A stretch of DNA of 64,000 bases, from contig JALOTP010000002.1 in assembly GCA_025457865.1 (NCBI GenBank), positions 61,213-125,212 of the forward strand. The letters run 5' to 3'. Under the pieces are notes generated by a model, which searched no databases, was not told the origin of the DNA, and saw only the letters and a program-made list of their open reading frames with translations. The position numbers and the translations under genes are program-made. The first letter of the stretch is position 1. Every line of letters starts with the position of its first letter. Shown here in pieces: positions 39,119-48,498 of this stretch. This DNA comes from Thermoplasmatota archaeon (GTDB lineage: Archaea > Thermoplasmatota > Penumbrarchaeia > Penumbrarchaeales > Penumbrarchaeaceae).

Positions 39119-39559
39119 TCATGCCTTGTTCCGTTTTCTCTCAAGGTCGTTGTAAGTGGAAAGGGTCCTCTGGACATCGGCGATTATCCTGTTCAGGCCG
39201 GTCTCGGACGCGGCTATGAACTCCTCGTCGGTCTTGAACTCCGAACAATGCGGGCAGAGGTTGTCAAGACCTGGGCCGTTCTCCTGAAGGGTCATTGGGA
39301 ATATCCTGCATGCGGTCGGTCTGTTATAGTAGACCGAGCATTTACCCGACCTATGGAATATGCATTCCCCCCCAAGGAAAACAAGCTCCTTGAGATTATG
39401 GCCATGCCTTGACGGCCTGGCAAAGGTCTGCTCGTAATGTCCCATGGTCAACAGTCTTGACACATCCTCATGTGTCAGTACGACCTCTCTGTCATGGCAG
39501 CAAATGCTGCAATTGTTCTGAGCGCATATCGTCATGTGCATCCCGTTCCCGAAGGGCAT
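39119..39559 (-). CDS. YkgJ-family cysteine-cluster protein
   Basis: CxxxCCxDREVVLTHEDV...ECIFHRSGKCSVYYNRPTACRIFPM. Confidence 0.85.
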   Translation of the reverse strand: MPFGNGMHMTICAQNNCSICCHDREVVLTHEDVSRLLTMGHYEQTFARPSRHGHNLKELVFLGGECIFHRSGKCSVYYNRPTACRIFPMTLQENGPGLDNLCPHCSEFKTDEEFIAASETGLNRIIADVQRTLSTYNDLERKRNKA

Positions 39560-39767
39560 TGCGGTAATATGCTATGATTATTTATATTTTATTCAACCTA
39601 TATTTCCACTGGAACCAAGCTTTGACCTATTACCAATTGTCTAGAACAGTTACATTGATGATGCTTTCGAACGATATGGCAGGCCGACCTTGTGGACGTA
39701 TCCTATGGAAAAGAATAATTAAATAGTCCACATTTGGGCACTCCATAACGACAACAGGGGTGTATAG

Positions 39768-40184
39768 ATGGCGGATCTGGAATACGACAAGGTCAAAACG
39801 GGACTATTCTCAGGAAAACCGGTCGGGTACGAGAGCAAGCTCATCAGACCGACCGCAACGGGAGAGGTCAGGTCCCTTACGATGTACGATGTTGATACTC
39901 ATAGAAGGCTCGGTGGCTTGGATTACGAGGTGGATGGGGCAAAGGTGAAAGTGAACGGTTTCTCCTTCTCTGTCTGGAAGGATATGAGGCTCCCTGAAGG
40001 TTTCATAAAACATTTCGTCAAGAAGATGAAGAAGAAGGGTATAAAGAAGATAATGGTGGAGCTCTACGATACCGATTCCAATACCCACAACAAACTTACA
40101 CTCTTCAGGAATATGAAGTTCGTCACCGATACGACCGGGAACATGACCGGTTATCAATCTTGGCTCCTTATAAGGGACCTGTAA
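39768..40184 (+). CDS. Conserved-looking hypothetical protein
   Basis: ORF with upstream TATA-like aattaaata, directly upstream of nac. Confidence 0.65.
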   Translation: MADLEYDKVKTGLFSGKPVGYESKLIRPTATGEVRSLTMYDVDTHRRLGGLDYEVDGAKVKVNGFSFSVWKDMRLPEGFIKHFVKKMKKKGIKKIMVELYDTDSNTHNKLTLFRNMKFVTDTTGNMTGYQSWLLIRDL

Positions 40185-40196
40185 GGAGGTAGTCCA

Positions 40197-40535
40197 ATGC
40201 TTCCAGGCAGGATGAACCCCAAGCAGATGGAGAGGATGATGCGGAAGATGGGCCTCAACATGGAGGAAATGACGGATGTCAAGGGTGTTGTCATCACCAC
40301 TGCAACGAAGGAGATAAGGATCATAGACCCTCAGGTCACAGTTATGAACGTTCATGGTGAACGAAGCTATCAGATACAGGGTAAGGTTGAGGAAAAGACG
40401 CTGAGCGGAACGTTCACAGAAGAGGACATTGAGCTGGTCATGGCACAGACCGGCGCATCTCGGGAAAGGGTCGTGGAGGCCCTGACAGATTGCGGCGGTG
40501 AGCCAGCAGAGGCCATAATCAAGCTATTGGGATGA
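40197..40535 (+). CDS. nac: Nascent polypeptide-associated complex protein (archaeal NAC, UBA domain)
   Basis: MNPKQMERMMRKMGLNMEEM...IDPQVTVMNVHGERSYQI; C-terminal UBA-like TGASRERVVEALTDCGGEPAEAIIKLLG. Confidence 0.93.
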   Translation: MLPGRMNPKQMERMMRKMGLNMEEMTDVKGVVITTATKEIRIIDPQVTVMNVHGERSYQIQGKVEEKTLSGTFTEEDIELVMAQTGASRERVVEALTDCGGEPAEAIIKLLG

Positions 40536-40622
40536 GAGTAGAAAACCCTGCTTACCAAGGGGATTTCCCAAGGGTCTCCCTATTTCAGTATTAAAAAGGT
40601 TTGTAGGCTAATAATATGGACG

Positions 40623-42461
40623 ATGATAGTACCTTCTATGGACCCTGTACTCCTGAGAAAGGAGCCTCTCAGGTCCTCATTGCCCATAGACCTCCTAATT
40701 GATATCGAAACTAGGTCCATTCAGGATATCGTGAAGAGATCGTTATCTGGTGAGGAACGCTCTCTATTATCCTCCTCATTGACCGGAAATCAGGAACAAT
40801 ATAATAACGCCGATGCATCCTTGTCAAGCAACGAAAGGGATGAAAAGACAATGGAATCGAGATTTCCCTCCTGGGCTGCATTGGTCCTTACTGGGAAAAC
40901 TGTGGAGGAGCTCAGGAAGGGCCATCAGGAAGGCAGACAGAACGGGGCTGGACTGTTCTGCATAAGGTTCGACAGGTTCGGTCCATCTAGGACACCGGAA
41001 TCTAGGGCGCGTATTGGCGTATTGATGGTCCAGGCCGCCTCTTTCCTCAAGAAAGGTTCCATTGCATCGATCGTTCCAGAGAGGTTCGGAGGGTTCGCTA
41101 GGGAGAAGGAGCTTCCGGAAACCGTCAGGCTGGAGATGCTCATGGCATTGGCCTCACAGGGGTTCTTGTGGGTTGAGATAGAAGAGGATATTCCCTCTGA
41201 CCAGATGATAGAGATCATCAAGATCGCCAAGAGGTCTGGGAGCAAGGTAATGCTCTCAATGAAGGTCGGACCCGGTGAACCCCCGATATCGTCCGGACAT
41301 GACCTTATAGAACTTTGTGATGGAATGAAGGTCTATCTGGACATGGCCACTCCGGAAACGATAACGAACATCCCACAGGTCATCGAACTCCTCGCTAGTT
41401 CGATCGGGGACCGACCCCTAATGGTATCTCCATATGGTAGATATTCCTCCTTGGCCCGAATGGTCATTGCAGAAAGGGATGGCCTGAAGCTAATGATGGA
41501 TGTGACCCTTAACAATGAGGGCCCAAACACCTTGACGGTCCAAGATGACCTACTGCGTTACTGGTCCTTGACAGGTGTATCGGGGGACAAGACCACCAAT
41601 ACCAGACCATCGTCCCGGAACGACCTGAAGGGGTCCACGGGTCTCTTCTTCCATCTTGGTGGTCCAGGTACCACCAATTACAAGCTCGCTATGTTGAACA
41701 CCGCATTCAAGCACCTCAGCGAGGACAAATTGATGCTGCCCTGGGAGGCAAGACCTGAGGACCTGAGCACAGCGCTCAACCTCATCAGGGATGTAGGCGT
41801 GATGGGAGCAATGGTCGAAGCCCCGCTCAGGACCGGTACTCTTGCTGGTATGGACTGGGTGGACCCGCGGTCCAGAATGGTCGGGTCATTGGACCTCATT
41901 GTAGGTAAGGGAAGGTCCCTTTACGGTTACAATACGGAACTCTATGCGATATCGGACCTTATAAAGAAGGGCGGCCTTAAAAAAGGTATGAAGAGCCTTG
42001 TGCTAGGGACCGGGTCCACAGGAAGGGCCGCCGCAGTAGGGAGCTCGATGATGGGGCTCGAGACGGTCATAGTGGGTAACAATCTGGAAAGGACACGGAC
42101 CCTGGCCGATTCATTGGGAGAGGGTGTTAAGGGGGCAACACAGAAAGCGCTGAAGAGACCGGCCCTAACGTTCGATGTTGTCATAGATACCGTCCCCCTG
42201 CAGCAGCTGCGAGATAGGGACCCAAACGATGCATCGGACATGATAGGGACCATTAGGTCTCTCCGACCGAGCCTGGGGATCGATACGACCGTCCTTAAGG
42301 GATGGTCACCTTTCCTGACCGCGGTGGAATCGAACTCCGGAGCTACGTTCAAGGGATTTGATATCGTTCTGAGGTCTGCTCTACGGACATTATCGATCTG
42401 GTTGGATGGGAAATATGAGGAAAGCGATGTCCGGTCCGTCCTTGAGGGCTTGATACCCTGA
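40623..42461 (+). CDS. Divergent 3-dehydroquinate dehydratase-like / shikimate dehydrogenase-like fusion
   Basis: DHQase-I-like 'CDGMKVYLDMATPE...PYGRYSSLAR' followed by SDH-like 'GAMVEAPLRTG...GYNTELYAI...SLVLGTGSTGRAAAVG'. Confidence 0.7.
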   Translation: MIVPSMDPVLLRKEPLRSSLPIDLLIDIETRSIQDIVKRSLSGEERSLLSSSLTGNQEQYNNADASLSSNERDEKTMESRFPSWAALVLTGKTVEELRKGHQEGRQNGAGLFCIRFDRFGPSRTPESRARIGVLMVQAASFLKKGSIASIVPERFGGFAREKELPETVRLEMLMALASQGFLWVEIEEDIPSDQMIEIIKIAKRSGSKVMLSMKVGPGEPPISSGHDLIELCDGMKVYLDMATPETITNIPQVIELLASSIGDRPLMVSPYGRYSSLARMVIAERDGLKLMMDVTLNNEGPNTLTVQDDLLRYWSLTGVSGDKTTNTRPSSRNDLKGSTGLFFHLGGPGTTNYKLAMLNTAFKHLSEDKLMLPWEARPEDLSTALNLIRDVGVMGAMVEAPLRTGTLAGMDWVDPRSRMVGSLDLIVGKGRSLYGYNTELYAISDLIKKGGLKKGMKSLVLGTGSTGRAAAVGSSMMGLETVIVGNNLERTRTLADSLGEGVKGATQKALKRPALTFDVVIDTVPLQQLRDRDPNDASDMIGTIRSLRPSLGIDTTVLKGWSPFLTAVESNSGATFKGFDIVLRSALRTLSIWLDGKYEESDVRSVLEGLIP

Positions 42462-43169
42462 TCAGGAAGGGGGTTCGGCCAGAGCGATCCCGCATGATGG
42501 ACATAGAGAGGACCCATCTATGACCTTGGACCTGCATTTACCGCAAACCTCTATTCTCTCGAGCAGGTCCTTTTTGCATGATGGGCAGACCAGGTCATGG
42601 GACCGGGTCCTAGTTCCGCATGAGGAGCAGAACTCATATGACTGACCATCTTGTGCCATCCTCGTCCTCTGCAAGGCCCGTCCCTTGAAATAGGCAAAGG
42701 TGATGAACATTAGGAATATCGTAAGGAGAACCGTCGAAAGGGCACAATACCATCTTGGTAGTCCGAATATGGTCGATCTTCCAGGTCCAGACCCATTTTC
42801 ATCGATCGTGATGTTATGTGAGAATGTCACGATCTTTCCCCCTTCCGTGACGGAGATGATGATCGAACGGTTCCCCTTTTCGTCGAGGTTCAATGTCCCA
42901 ATATACCTCACTCCTTCAGTCCAGTTGAACGCACCGTTCGAGGGGTACATCGTAGAACTTGCATTGCCAGAACGGACCTCGACCAGATCAGGACCGGAAC
43001 CATCGTCCGATATGACCAGACAACTGACCTTTAAAGACCTACCTGGACCGGGGGAAGGACCCACCGTTCCGATGCTCTCGACGGTGAATGAGGCCTGAGC
43101 AGTACTTGTTATCAGGGATATCGTTCCTATGAGGATGAGAAAGGGCAGAAAGGGATTACGCACGGTCAT
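42462..43169 (-). CDS. Single-TM protein with C-terminal double zinc ribbon
   Basis: Signal peptide, TM 'ALSTVLLTIFLMFITFAYF', then CSSCGTR..CPSCKK and CGKCRSK..CPSCGI. Confidence 0.75.
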   Translation of the reverse strand: MTVRNPFLPFLILIGTISLITSTAQASFTVESIGTVGPSPGPGRSLKVSCLVISDDGSGPDLVEVRSGNASSTMYPSNGAFNWTEGVRYIGTLNLDEKGNRSIIISVTEGGKIVTFSHNITIDENGSGPGRSTIFGLPRWYCALSTVLLTIFLMFITFAYFKGRALQRTRMAQDGQSYEFCSSCGTRTRSHDLVCPSCKKDLLERIEVCGKCRSKVIDGSSLCPSCGIALAEPPS

Positions 43170-43235
43170 GGATGTCCCAGGCAGGATATAATCCCATGGA
43201 AAGCTTTTATCCGGGGCTTGTCAATCGAGGTGACC

Positions 43236-44258
43236 ATGGGCGTAAAGTTAGGGGACCTTGTGGTCAAGCATCCGCTAGCAGAGTCCGACCTGACGGATAA
43301 GGTAATAACCATTGATGCGTACAATATGCTCTATCAGTTCCTCTCCTCCATCAGGACACCGGAGGGTTTTCCGCTGACGGCTCCAGATGGAAGGATAGTA
43401 TCACACATTAAGGGTCTTTTGGGCCGTACTGCGAACCTGCTCTCAGCTTCAATAAGGCCAGTCTTCATTTTCGATGGTGTTCCCCACCCGCTGAAACGGG
43501 GAACCCTTGACCTGAGGAGGGAAAGGAAGGAAAGGGCCCAAACGGAATGGGAGAGGGCTCTCGAAGAGGGCGATATGGAACGCGCCAGGAGCAAGGCCAG
43601 GCAGACATCGAGGATAACAGAGGAGATGGCCAATGACGCATGGAATCTGCTAACCCTCCTTGGACTGCCTTGTATCAGAGCAAAAGGGGAAGGGGAGGCC
43701 CAGGCCGCCCATATATGCATGAAGAAAGAGGCTTATGCCGTATGTTCACAGGATTTCGATTCGCTTCTGTTCGGTGCACCTATCCTCCTCCGCAATATGG
43801 CAACGACTGGTAGAAGGAAGCTCCCGGGAAGGAACGTTTTCATAAACGTTGTACCAGAGAGGATAGACCTTGGGGAGACCCTGGACCAACTGGGATTATC
43901 GAGAGACCAGCTCATAGACCTGGCGATCCTCATGGGGACGGATTTCAACGAGGGGGTCCCCGGGATCGGTCCGAAGAAGGGGCTGGCACTTATCAAGGAA
44001 ATGGGCTCCTTGGAAGAGGTATCAAGGATTAGAAGGTTGCCTCTCCTCGAATGGGACGAGGTAAGGAAATTGTTCAGGGACCCTCAGGTCTATGAGGATT
44101 ATTCGCTTTCTTTCAAGGACCCGGACCTGGACGCTGTCAAGGCCCTTCTTGTGGGCGAGCTCTCATTCTCCGAAGCTTCAGTTGAGGGTTCCTTAAAGGT
44201 ATTCGAGAGGGAGAGGGCTTCGGCCGGCCAATCATCTCTTGATAGCTTTTTCGCTTGA
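43236..44258 (+). CDS. fen: Flap endonuclease FEN-1
   Basis: MGVKLGDLV, IDAYNMLYQFL, GEGEAQAAHICMKKEAYAVCSQDFDSLLFG, GTDFNEGVPGIGPKKGL; C-terminal QSSLDSFF PIP box. GAGGTGA SD. Confidence 0.96.
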   Translation: MGVKLGDLVVKHPLAESDLTDKVITIDAYNMLYQFLSSIRTPEGFPLTAPDGRIVSHIKGLLGRTANLLSASIRPVFIFDGVPHPLKRGTLDLRRERKERAQTEWERALEEGDMERARSKARQTSRITEEMANDAWNLLTLLGLPCIRAKGEGEAQAAHICMKKEAYAVCSQDFDSLLFGAPILLRNMATTGRRKLPGRNVFINVVPERIDLGETLDQLGLSRDQLIDLAILMGTDFNEGVPGIGPKKGLALIKEMGSLEEVSRIRRLPLLEWDEVRKLFRDPQVYEDYSLSFKDPDLDAVKALLVGELSFSEASVEGSLKVFERERASAGQSSLDSFFA

Positions 44259-44266
44259 GATGAAAT

Positions 44267-47200
44267 TCATTTTTTTCCAAGATCGTGGACGTTGACCCAT
44301 TCATCCTTCTCGTTCAGTGGCAGTTTCTCGTATTCCTTGGTCTTCTTCACCTGATAGGCGACAAGGATACCTGCTGCCGTTGCCATCGATGCAATGGCGA
44401 TTATTAGGACCAGGACAGTCAGGTTCGTATCCTTCTCCTTATCGTCCTCTGGTGGGATCAGCCTCAAAGGAATATCGCCAAGGTCGATGATACCGCCCTC
44501 CGATACGTTGTAATCGACCGATGTATCAAGGTAGTCCCTCATCGATGCTGTCAAGATACCGTCCCCCGGGACGACCTGGACCTCGAATTTGCCGTCCTGG
44601 CCGGTCTGGACCTTCTCTCCGCTCCTGAACCTGATGCTGACGTTCATGAGGGGCTGCCCTTGGGTGTCAACGGTCCTGCCCTTCACGGTCCCGGTGGCTA
44701 TTCGTGGATCTGCCAAGGTCCAGAACGACCATTCGAACCGGATGAGCTGGTTCTTGGCCTCATCGGTGCCATGTACGGATAGGACATAATGGGTCGAATA
44801 GGAGAGAGGTTCGAAGAGAATCACATTAAGAACCATCTTCCCTTCCCAGACCAGCTCATGTCCGCTGGGAAGGCCGTCTATACGAACGGCAGCAGTTTCC
44901 ATCTTTTCGGAGAAGGAGACCCTTATGAAGTCCTCGACATCGATTTCCTTTCCTGTGGGATGGACCGAGACTATGGTGGGGGGCGTGGGGTCGAAGATGA
45001 AGCTCGTGGTGTCTGAGCCTATGTTGCCTGCTCTGTCCTGTGCTTCGACCTTTATGACGTGGGACCCTTCGGAGATCCTTTGGACCGCGACAGGGGCGCC
45101 CTCTTCAATCTCGGAGATCTGCACATTATCCAAGTATACCTTGTAAAGGACGATAGGTGCCCTTTCATCGACAGCGGTCCACTCTACAAAGAACAGGGAA
45201 TTGAGCATAGAACCCTCCATGGGAGTGGTGATCCTGACCTTTGGAGGGACCTTATCAACAGTGAATGCACTGGTGGTCGAGTAAGCGTTGCCAGCCCTGT
45301 CCAATGCCCTGACCTCTATCCCGTGCTCCCCTTCTCCGATGACCTTAATCCTTATAGAGGTCTCCTTGATAGGCGGTCTCCAATCCTCGTAATCTACCCT
45401 GATCTCGTACTGGAGCGGTTCAGTGAGGTCTGGTTTAGGGACCCAGGATACTATGATATCCTCACTAGGTTGGAACGAACCGTCTAGCGGTGAAAGTACT
45501 GTGAACTTTGGTGGAATGGTGTCAACTGTGATATTGATGGCCCGGGCCCTCCAATTATTGGCCATGTCAAGGACCATTATCGTTATGTTATGGAAGCCGT
45601 CAGGGATAGGGTCCAGTCTATAGGAGTCGGTTATCCCGAGCGACCTCCATCCGAAGGTATGGTACTTGATCCGGTAGTCCATGATGGGGCTCAATGTGTC
45701 CCATCCCCTGAAGAATATCAGGGGTCTGTCAGTATTGAAAAGGAGGTCCCCCCCTGGTCCACCGTCTATGACCAGGTCGGGCCTGACCGTATCCACAGTG
45801 AAACCTGCATCCTTCTCGTTCATATGTTCTGCCAGGTCGAAGATCCGCACCTTGAAGCTGTGTGGGCCGTCCTTCAGATAAGGGGCCTCATAGCTTTCGT
45901 TCAATCCCTGGTCCTTGAAAGGGCCTCCATCAAGGCTCAGTTCGTAACGGTCAATTTTGATGTTATCGCTGCCGCTCCACCGAAGCAGGGCCCAAGAGGT
46001 GTTGACATATTCGCCGTTCTCGGGTCCGATTATGGTCACTGACGGGGATTTGGTGTCGGGGGAGCTCTTCACCCTGTTGCTCCTATTGGACTCGGCATAT
46101 CCGTTCCAAGCGGTCATGTAATAATAATAACCCCTCCCGGAAACGACCTCCTCGTCGACGAAAAAGGTGGACCTGCCGTCAAGCTGTTTGTAAAGGAACT
46201 CCCCGCCCCCCCTTTCGGACCTGTATAGATTGTAATGTTGGACCTTGATCTCAAGACTGTAATACGGCTTGGTCCATGACAGATTGATGAAATCGGCCCC
46301 AGGTGTGGCTTTTAGGGAACCCGGTGATGTGAAAAGGTCAGGTATGGGGGAACGTAGGAGCGGATAGGGGTCCTTTCCGTTGTTACCGTGGAGCTTATAT
46401 GGGAAATCGATTATGAAATCCTCATCGTTGTCCGGCACTCTCCAGTCCCACCAATGATTACCCCTGTTCGACGGAGAATGCCAAATGCTGTCCCCGGATA
46501 CATCCTTGGCCTGGACAAGTCCTTTCTGAAAAAATGAGCTTGTTTCGTTGTTGTAGAAAAGGACATTGTCATAAAGGACGTTCTTGCTCTGGAGGTTGCA
46601 GTTCAGGTTTATACCATAATCAAAGCTCTTCAGGATGTAGTTCCCGGTAATCTCGTTCGAATAGGAGGTTATCACGCTGATTCCCTGGAAGTTCCTAACC
46701 ATGACATTATAGGTGATATGGTTGCTGGACGCGTTCGAGAGCTCTATCCCGTAACCGTTCTGGGTAGGCCGGTTCTCGAAGATGGAATTGAGGTCCCCTG
46801 TTATCTTGACACCTGCCCTGTTATAGAGGAGGTGGTTCCTTTCGATGTGGTTCCCGTTGCCTTGGACCTCTATTCCGTTGTTCAGGTTCTCCTTTACGAT
46901 GTTGGACCTTATGACATTGTCATCAGAACCCTCGAAGGCCCCTATCCCATCGTTCACGCAGAGCGTGGCCTCGTTGGATTCAATAAGGTTCATAAATGAA
47001 CCGGTCAAAGAGATGCCGTTATAATTATTGACGACCTCAGCACCTTTCAAAGTATTGTTCGTCACCCTGCAGAGGGATGATCCCTTCAGGGCTATTCCGT
47101 CCCCCTGGTTGGAATATAACTTGTTCTCAGAAATGTTCGCGTTCATCACATTGTTGAGGTGGATCCCAGCCACTGTGGCCGTCGTGATGTTGCATCCTGA

Positions 47201-47512
47201 TATCTGGAGATGGAGGTCTATGGAACCAAGGGATATCCCGTACTGGGAATTGGCAACGATCCTGTAATTGCTTATGATTATCGGGTCATCGGAAGAGCCT
47301 GTCCCGGGCCAACCTTCCGCTGACGCCCTTGTGAGGAGACCGCTGTTACCGGAGATGGTAATTGGGGCATGGTCAGCGAAAAGAGGTGGTGCTCCCTTCC
47401 CTATCATACCATCATTGACCCATCCATCGCTGTTCTGGTTCAGGATCGGTCCAAAGAGTAACGAAGATAGAAGGATGAAGATCGCGATAGCCCCTTGAGG
47501 CAGCCTTTTCAT
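44267..47512 (-). CDS. Secreted/anchored protein: NosD-like right-handed beta-helix, FN3/Ig-like domains, C-terminal TM
   Basis: Repeated 'NGISL..S..N.I..N' parallel-helix rungs, Ig-like 'DTVPP' repeats, carboxypeptidase-regulatory-like unit and TM. Confidence 0.88.
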   Translation of the reverse strand: MKRLPQGAIAIFILLSSLLFGPILNQNSDGWVNDGMIGKGAPPLFADHAPITISGNSGLLTRASAEGWPGTGSSDDPIIISNYRIVANSQYGISLGSIDLHLQISGCNITTATVAGIHLNNVMNANISENKLYSNQGDGIALKGSSLCRVTNNTLKGAEVVNNYNGISLTGSFMNLIESNEATLCVNDGIGAFEGSDDNVIRSNIVKENLNNGIEVQGNGNHIERNHLLYNRAGVKITGDLNSIFENRPTQNGYGIELSNASSNHITYNVMVRNFQGISVITSYSNEITGNYILKSFDYGINLNCNLQSKNVLYDNVLFYNNETSSFFQKGLVQAKDVSGDSIWHSPSNRGNHWWDWRVPDNDEDFIIDFPYKLHGNNGKDPYPLLRSPIPDLFTSPGSLKATPGADFINLSWTKPYYSLEIKVQHYNLYRSERGGGEFLYKQLDGRSTFFVDEEVVSGRGYYYYMTAWNGYAESNRSNRVKSSPDTKSPSVTIIGPENGEYVNTSWALLRWSGSDNIKIDRYELSLDGGPFKDQGLNESYEAPYLKDGPHSFKVRIFDLAEHMNEKDAGFTVDTVRPDLVIDGGPGGDLLFNTDRPLIFFRGWDTLSPIMDYRIKYHTFGWRSLGITDSYRLDPIPDGFHNITIMVLDMANNWRARAINITVDTIPPKFTVLSPLDGSFQPSEDIIVSWVPKPDLTEPLQYEIRVDYEDWRPPIKETSIRIKVIGEGEHGIEVRALDRAGNAYSTTSAFTVDKVPPKVRITTPMEGSMLNSLFFVEWTAVDERAPIVLYKVYLDNVQISEIEEGAPVAVQRISEGSHVIKVEAQDRAGNIGSDTTSFIFDPTPPTIVSVHPTGKEIDVEDFIRVSFSEKMETAAVRIDGLPSGHELVWEGKMVLNVILFEPLSYSTHYVLSVHGTDEAKNQLIRFEWSFWTLADPRIATGTVKGRTVDTQGQPLMNVSIRFRSGEKVQTGQDGKFEVQVVPGDGILTASMRDYLDTSVDYNVSEGGIIDLGDIPLRLIPPEDDKEKDTNLTVLVLIIAIASMATAAGILVAYQVKKTKEYEKLPLNEKDEWVNVHDLGKK

Positions 47513-47637
47513 TCTGTCATACCCCTGAACAAGGTCTTCCGTTTATGATGTTCAGGGCACTAGAACCTACTATATCATTAATCTTTCCTGGCCAATGATC
47601 CACTTGTATGCTGCCGGGACCATCGAAACTCCATTTT

Positions 47638-48498
47638 TTATAGAAAAATGAAACCTATGAGCCCAAGGACCATACCCCCTTTAAGCAGCTGGACCGAGAG
47701 CCCTACCCTGCTCCTTGAAAGGATGGAAGCGGATACGAAGATGATGTCGGCGATAGCGACCGGGACCACAAAGAACAGATCGGTCTTCCAGAACATCAAA
47801 GGCAGGGTGCTGGATATCAGGGCAAAGGTTATGGCCAGGTCCGATGCCCTAATAGTCTTATCTATCCCATGTACGATCGGGAACGATAGCCTATGCCCCT
47901 TATCACCTTCGATATCGATTATTTCCTTTAGGAACTCCCTGGACAGATTGACAGTGAATGCCATGGGACAGAGCAGCACGACCTTACCAGAGATGCCTGG
48001 AACGGAGGCTCCAAGTAGAAAGGGGAACGCTGTCAGAGCGGCCACAATGATATTGCCAGGGGTTCCCTTGTTCTTGGCGGTCCTCTCGTAATAGACCATG
48101 GAAAGGAACGCTATTACGATTATCCAGAATGTTATCGGATTCGCAGCGGAGAGGACCGTCGTCCCGTAGGATATCACGACCACAAGGAGGACGATGATCA
48201 ACAGTATGATACCTATCCTTGGGGATATGGAACCTGATGCCAGAGCCCTTTTCGGATGCACCATTCTATCAAGTTGGACATCATCAAGGTCATTTGCGAT
48301 ATTGGCAGAAGATACCATACAAAACGCACAGACCATGAGAAGTGGAAGGACCAGGGGCGTCGTCCCGATCCCATCAATGCTTACGTACCAACCTATTAGG
48401 ACCGCGGCCGCTGCCATGAGGCCGTTCAATGGACGGAGCATGAGGAACGCCCCTATGACCCGCTTGGGCAGTTCCTTTACCGTCATAGCCGTTTTCAT
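47638..48498 (-). CDS. UbiA-family prenyltransferase (likely geranylgeranylglycerol-phosphate geranylgeranyltransferase)
   Basis: LRPLNGLMAAAAVLIGW, NIANDLDDVQLDRMVHPKRALASG, multiple TMs, DIEGDKGH. AGGAGG SD before ATG 48498. Confidence 0.88.
   Translation of the reverse strand: MKTAMTVKELPKRVIGAFLMLRPLNGLMAAAAVLIGWYVSIDGIGTTPLVLPLLMVCAFCMVSSANIANDLDDVQLDRMVHPKRALASGSISPRIGIILLIIVLLVVVISYGTTVLSAANPITFWIIVIAFLSMVYYERTAKNKGTPGNIIVAALTAFPFLLGASVPGISGKVVLLCPMAFTVNLSREFLKEIIDIEGDKGHRLSFPIVHGIDKTIRASDLAITFALISSTLPLMFWKTDLFFVVPVAIADIIFVSASILSRSRVGLSVQLLKGGMVLGLIGFIFL

Noticed and set aside
39810-40355. 181-aa minus-strand ORF spanning the 138-aa hypothetical and nac
   Set aside because: Antisense to nac, which is unmistakable; His/Leu-rich composition is typical of a shadow frame.
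43236-44258. C-terminal QSSLDSFF of FEN-1 as a novel motif
   Set aside because: This is the standard PCNA-interacting (PIP) box expected in FEN-1.
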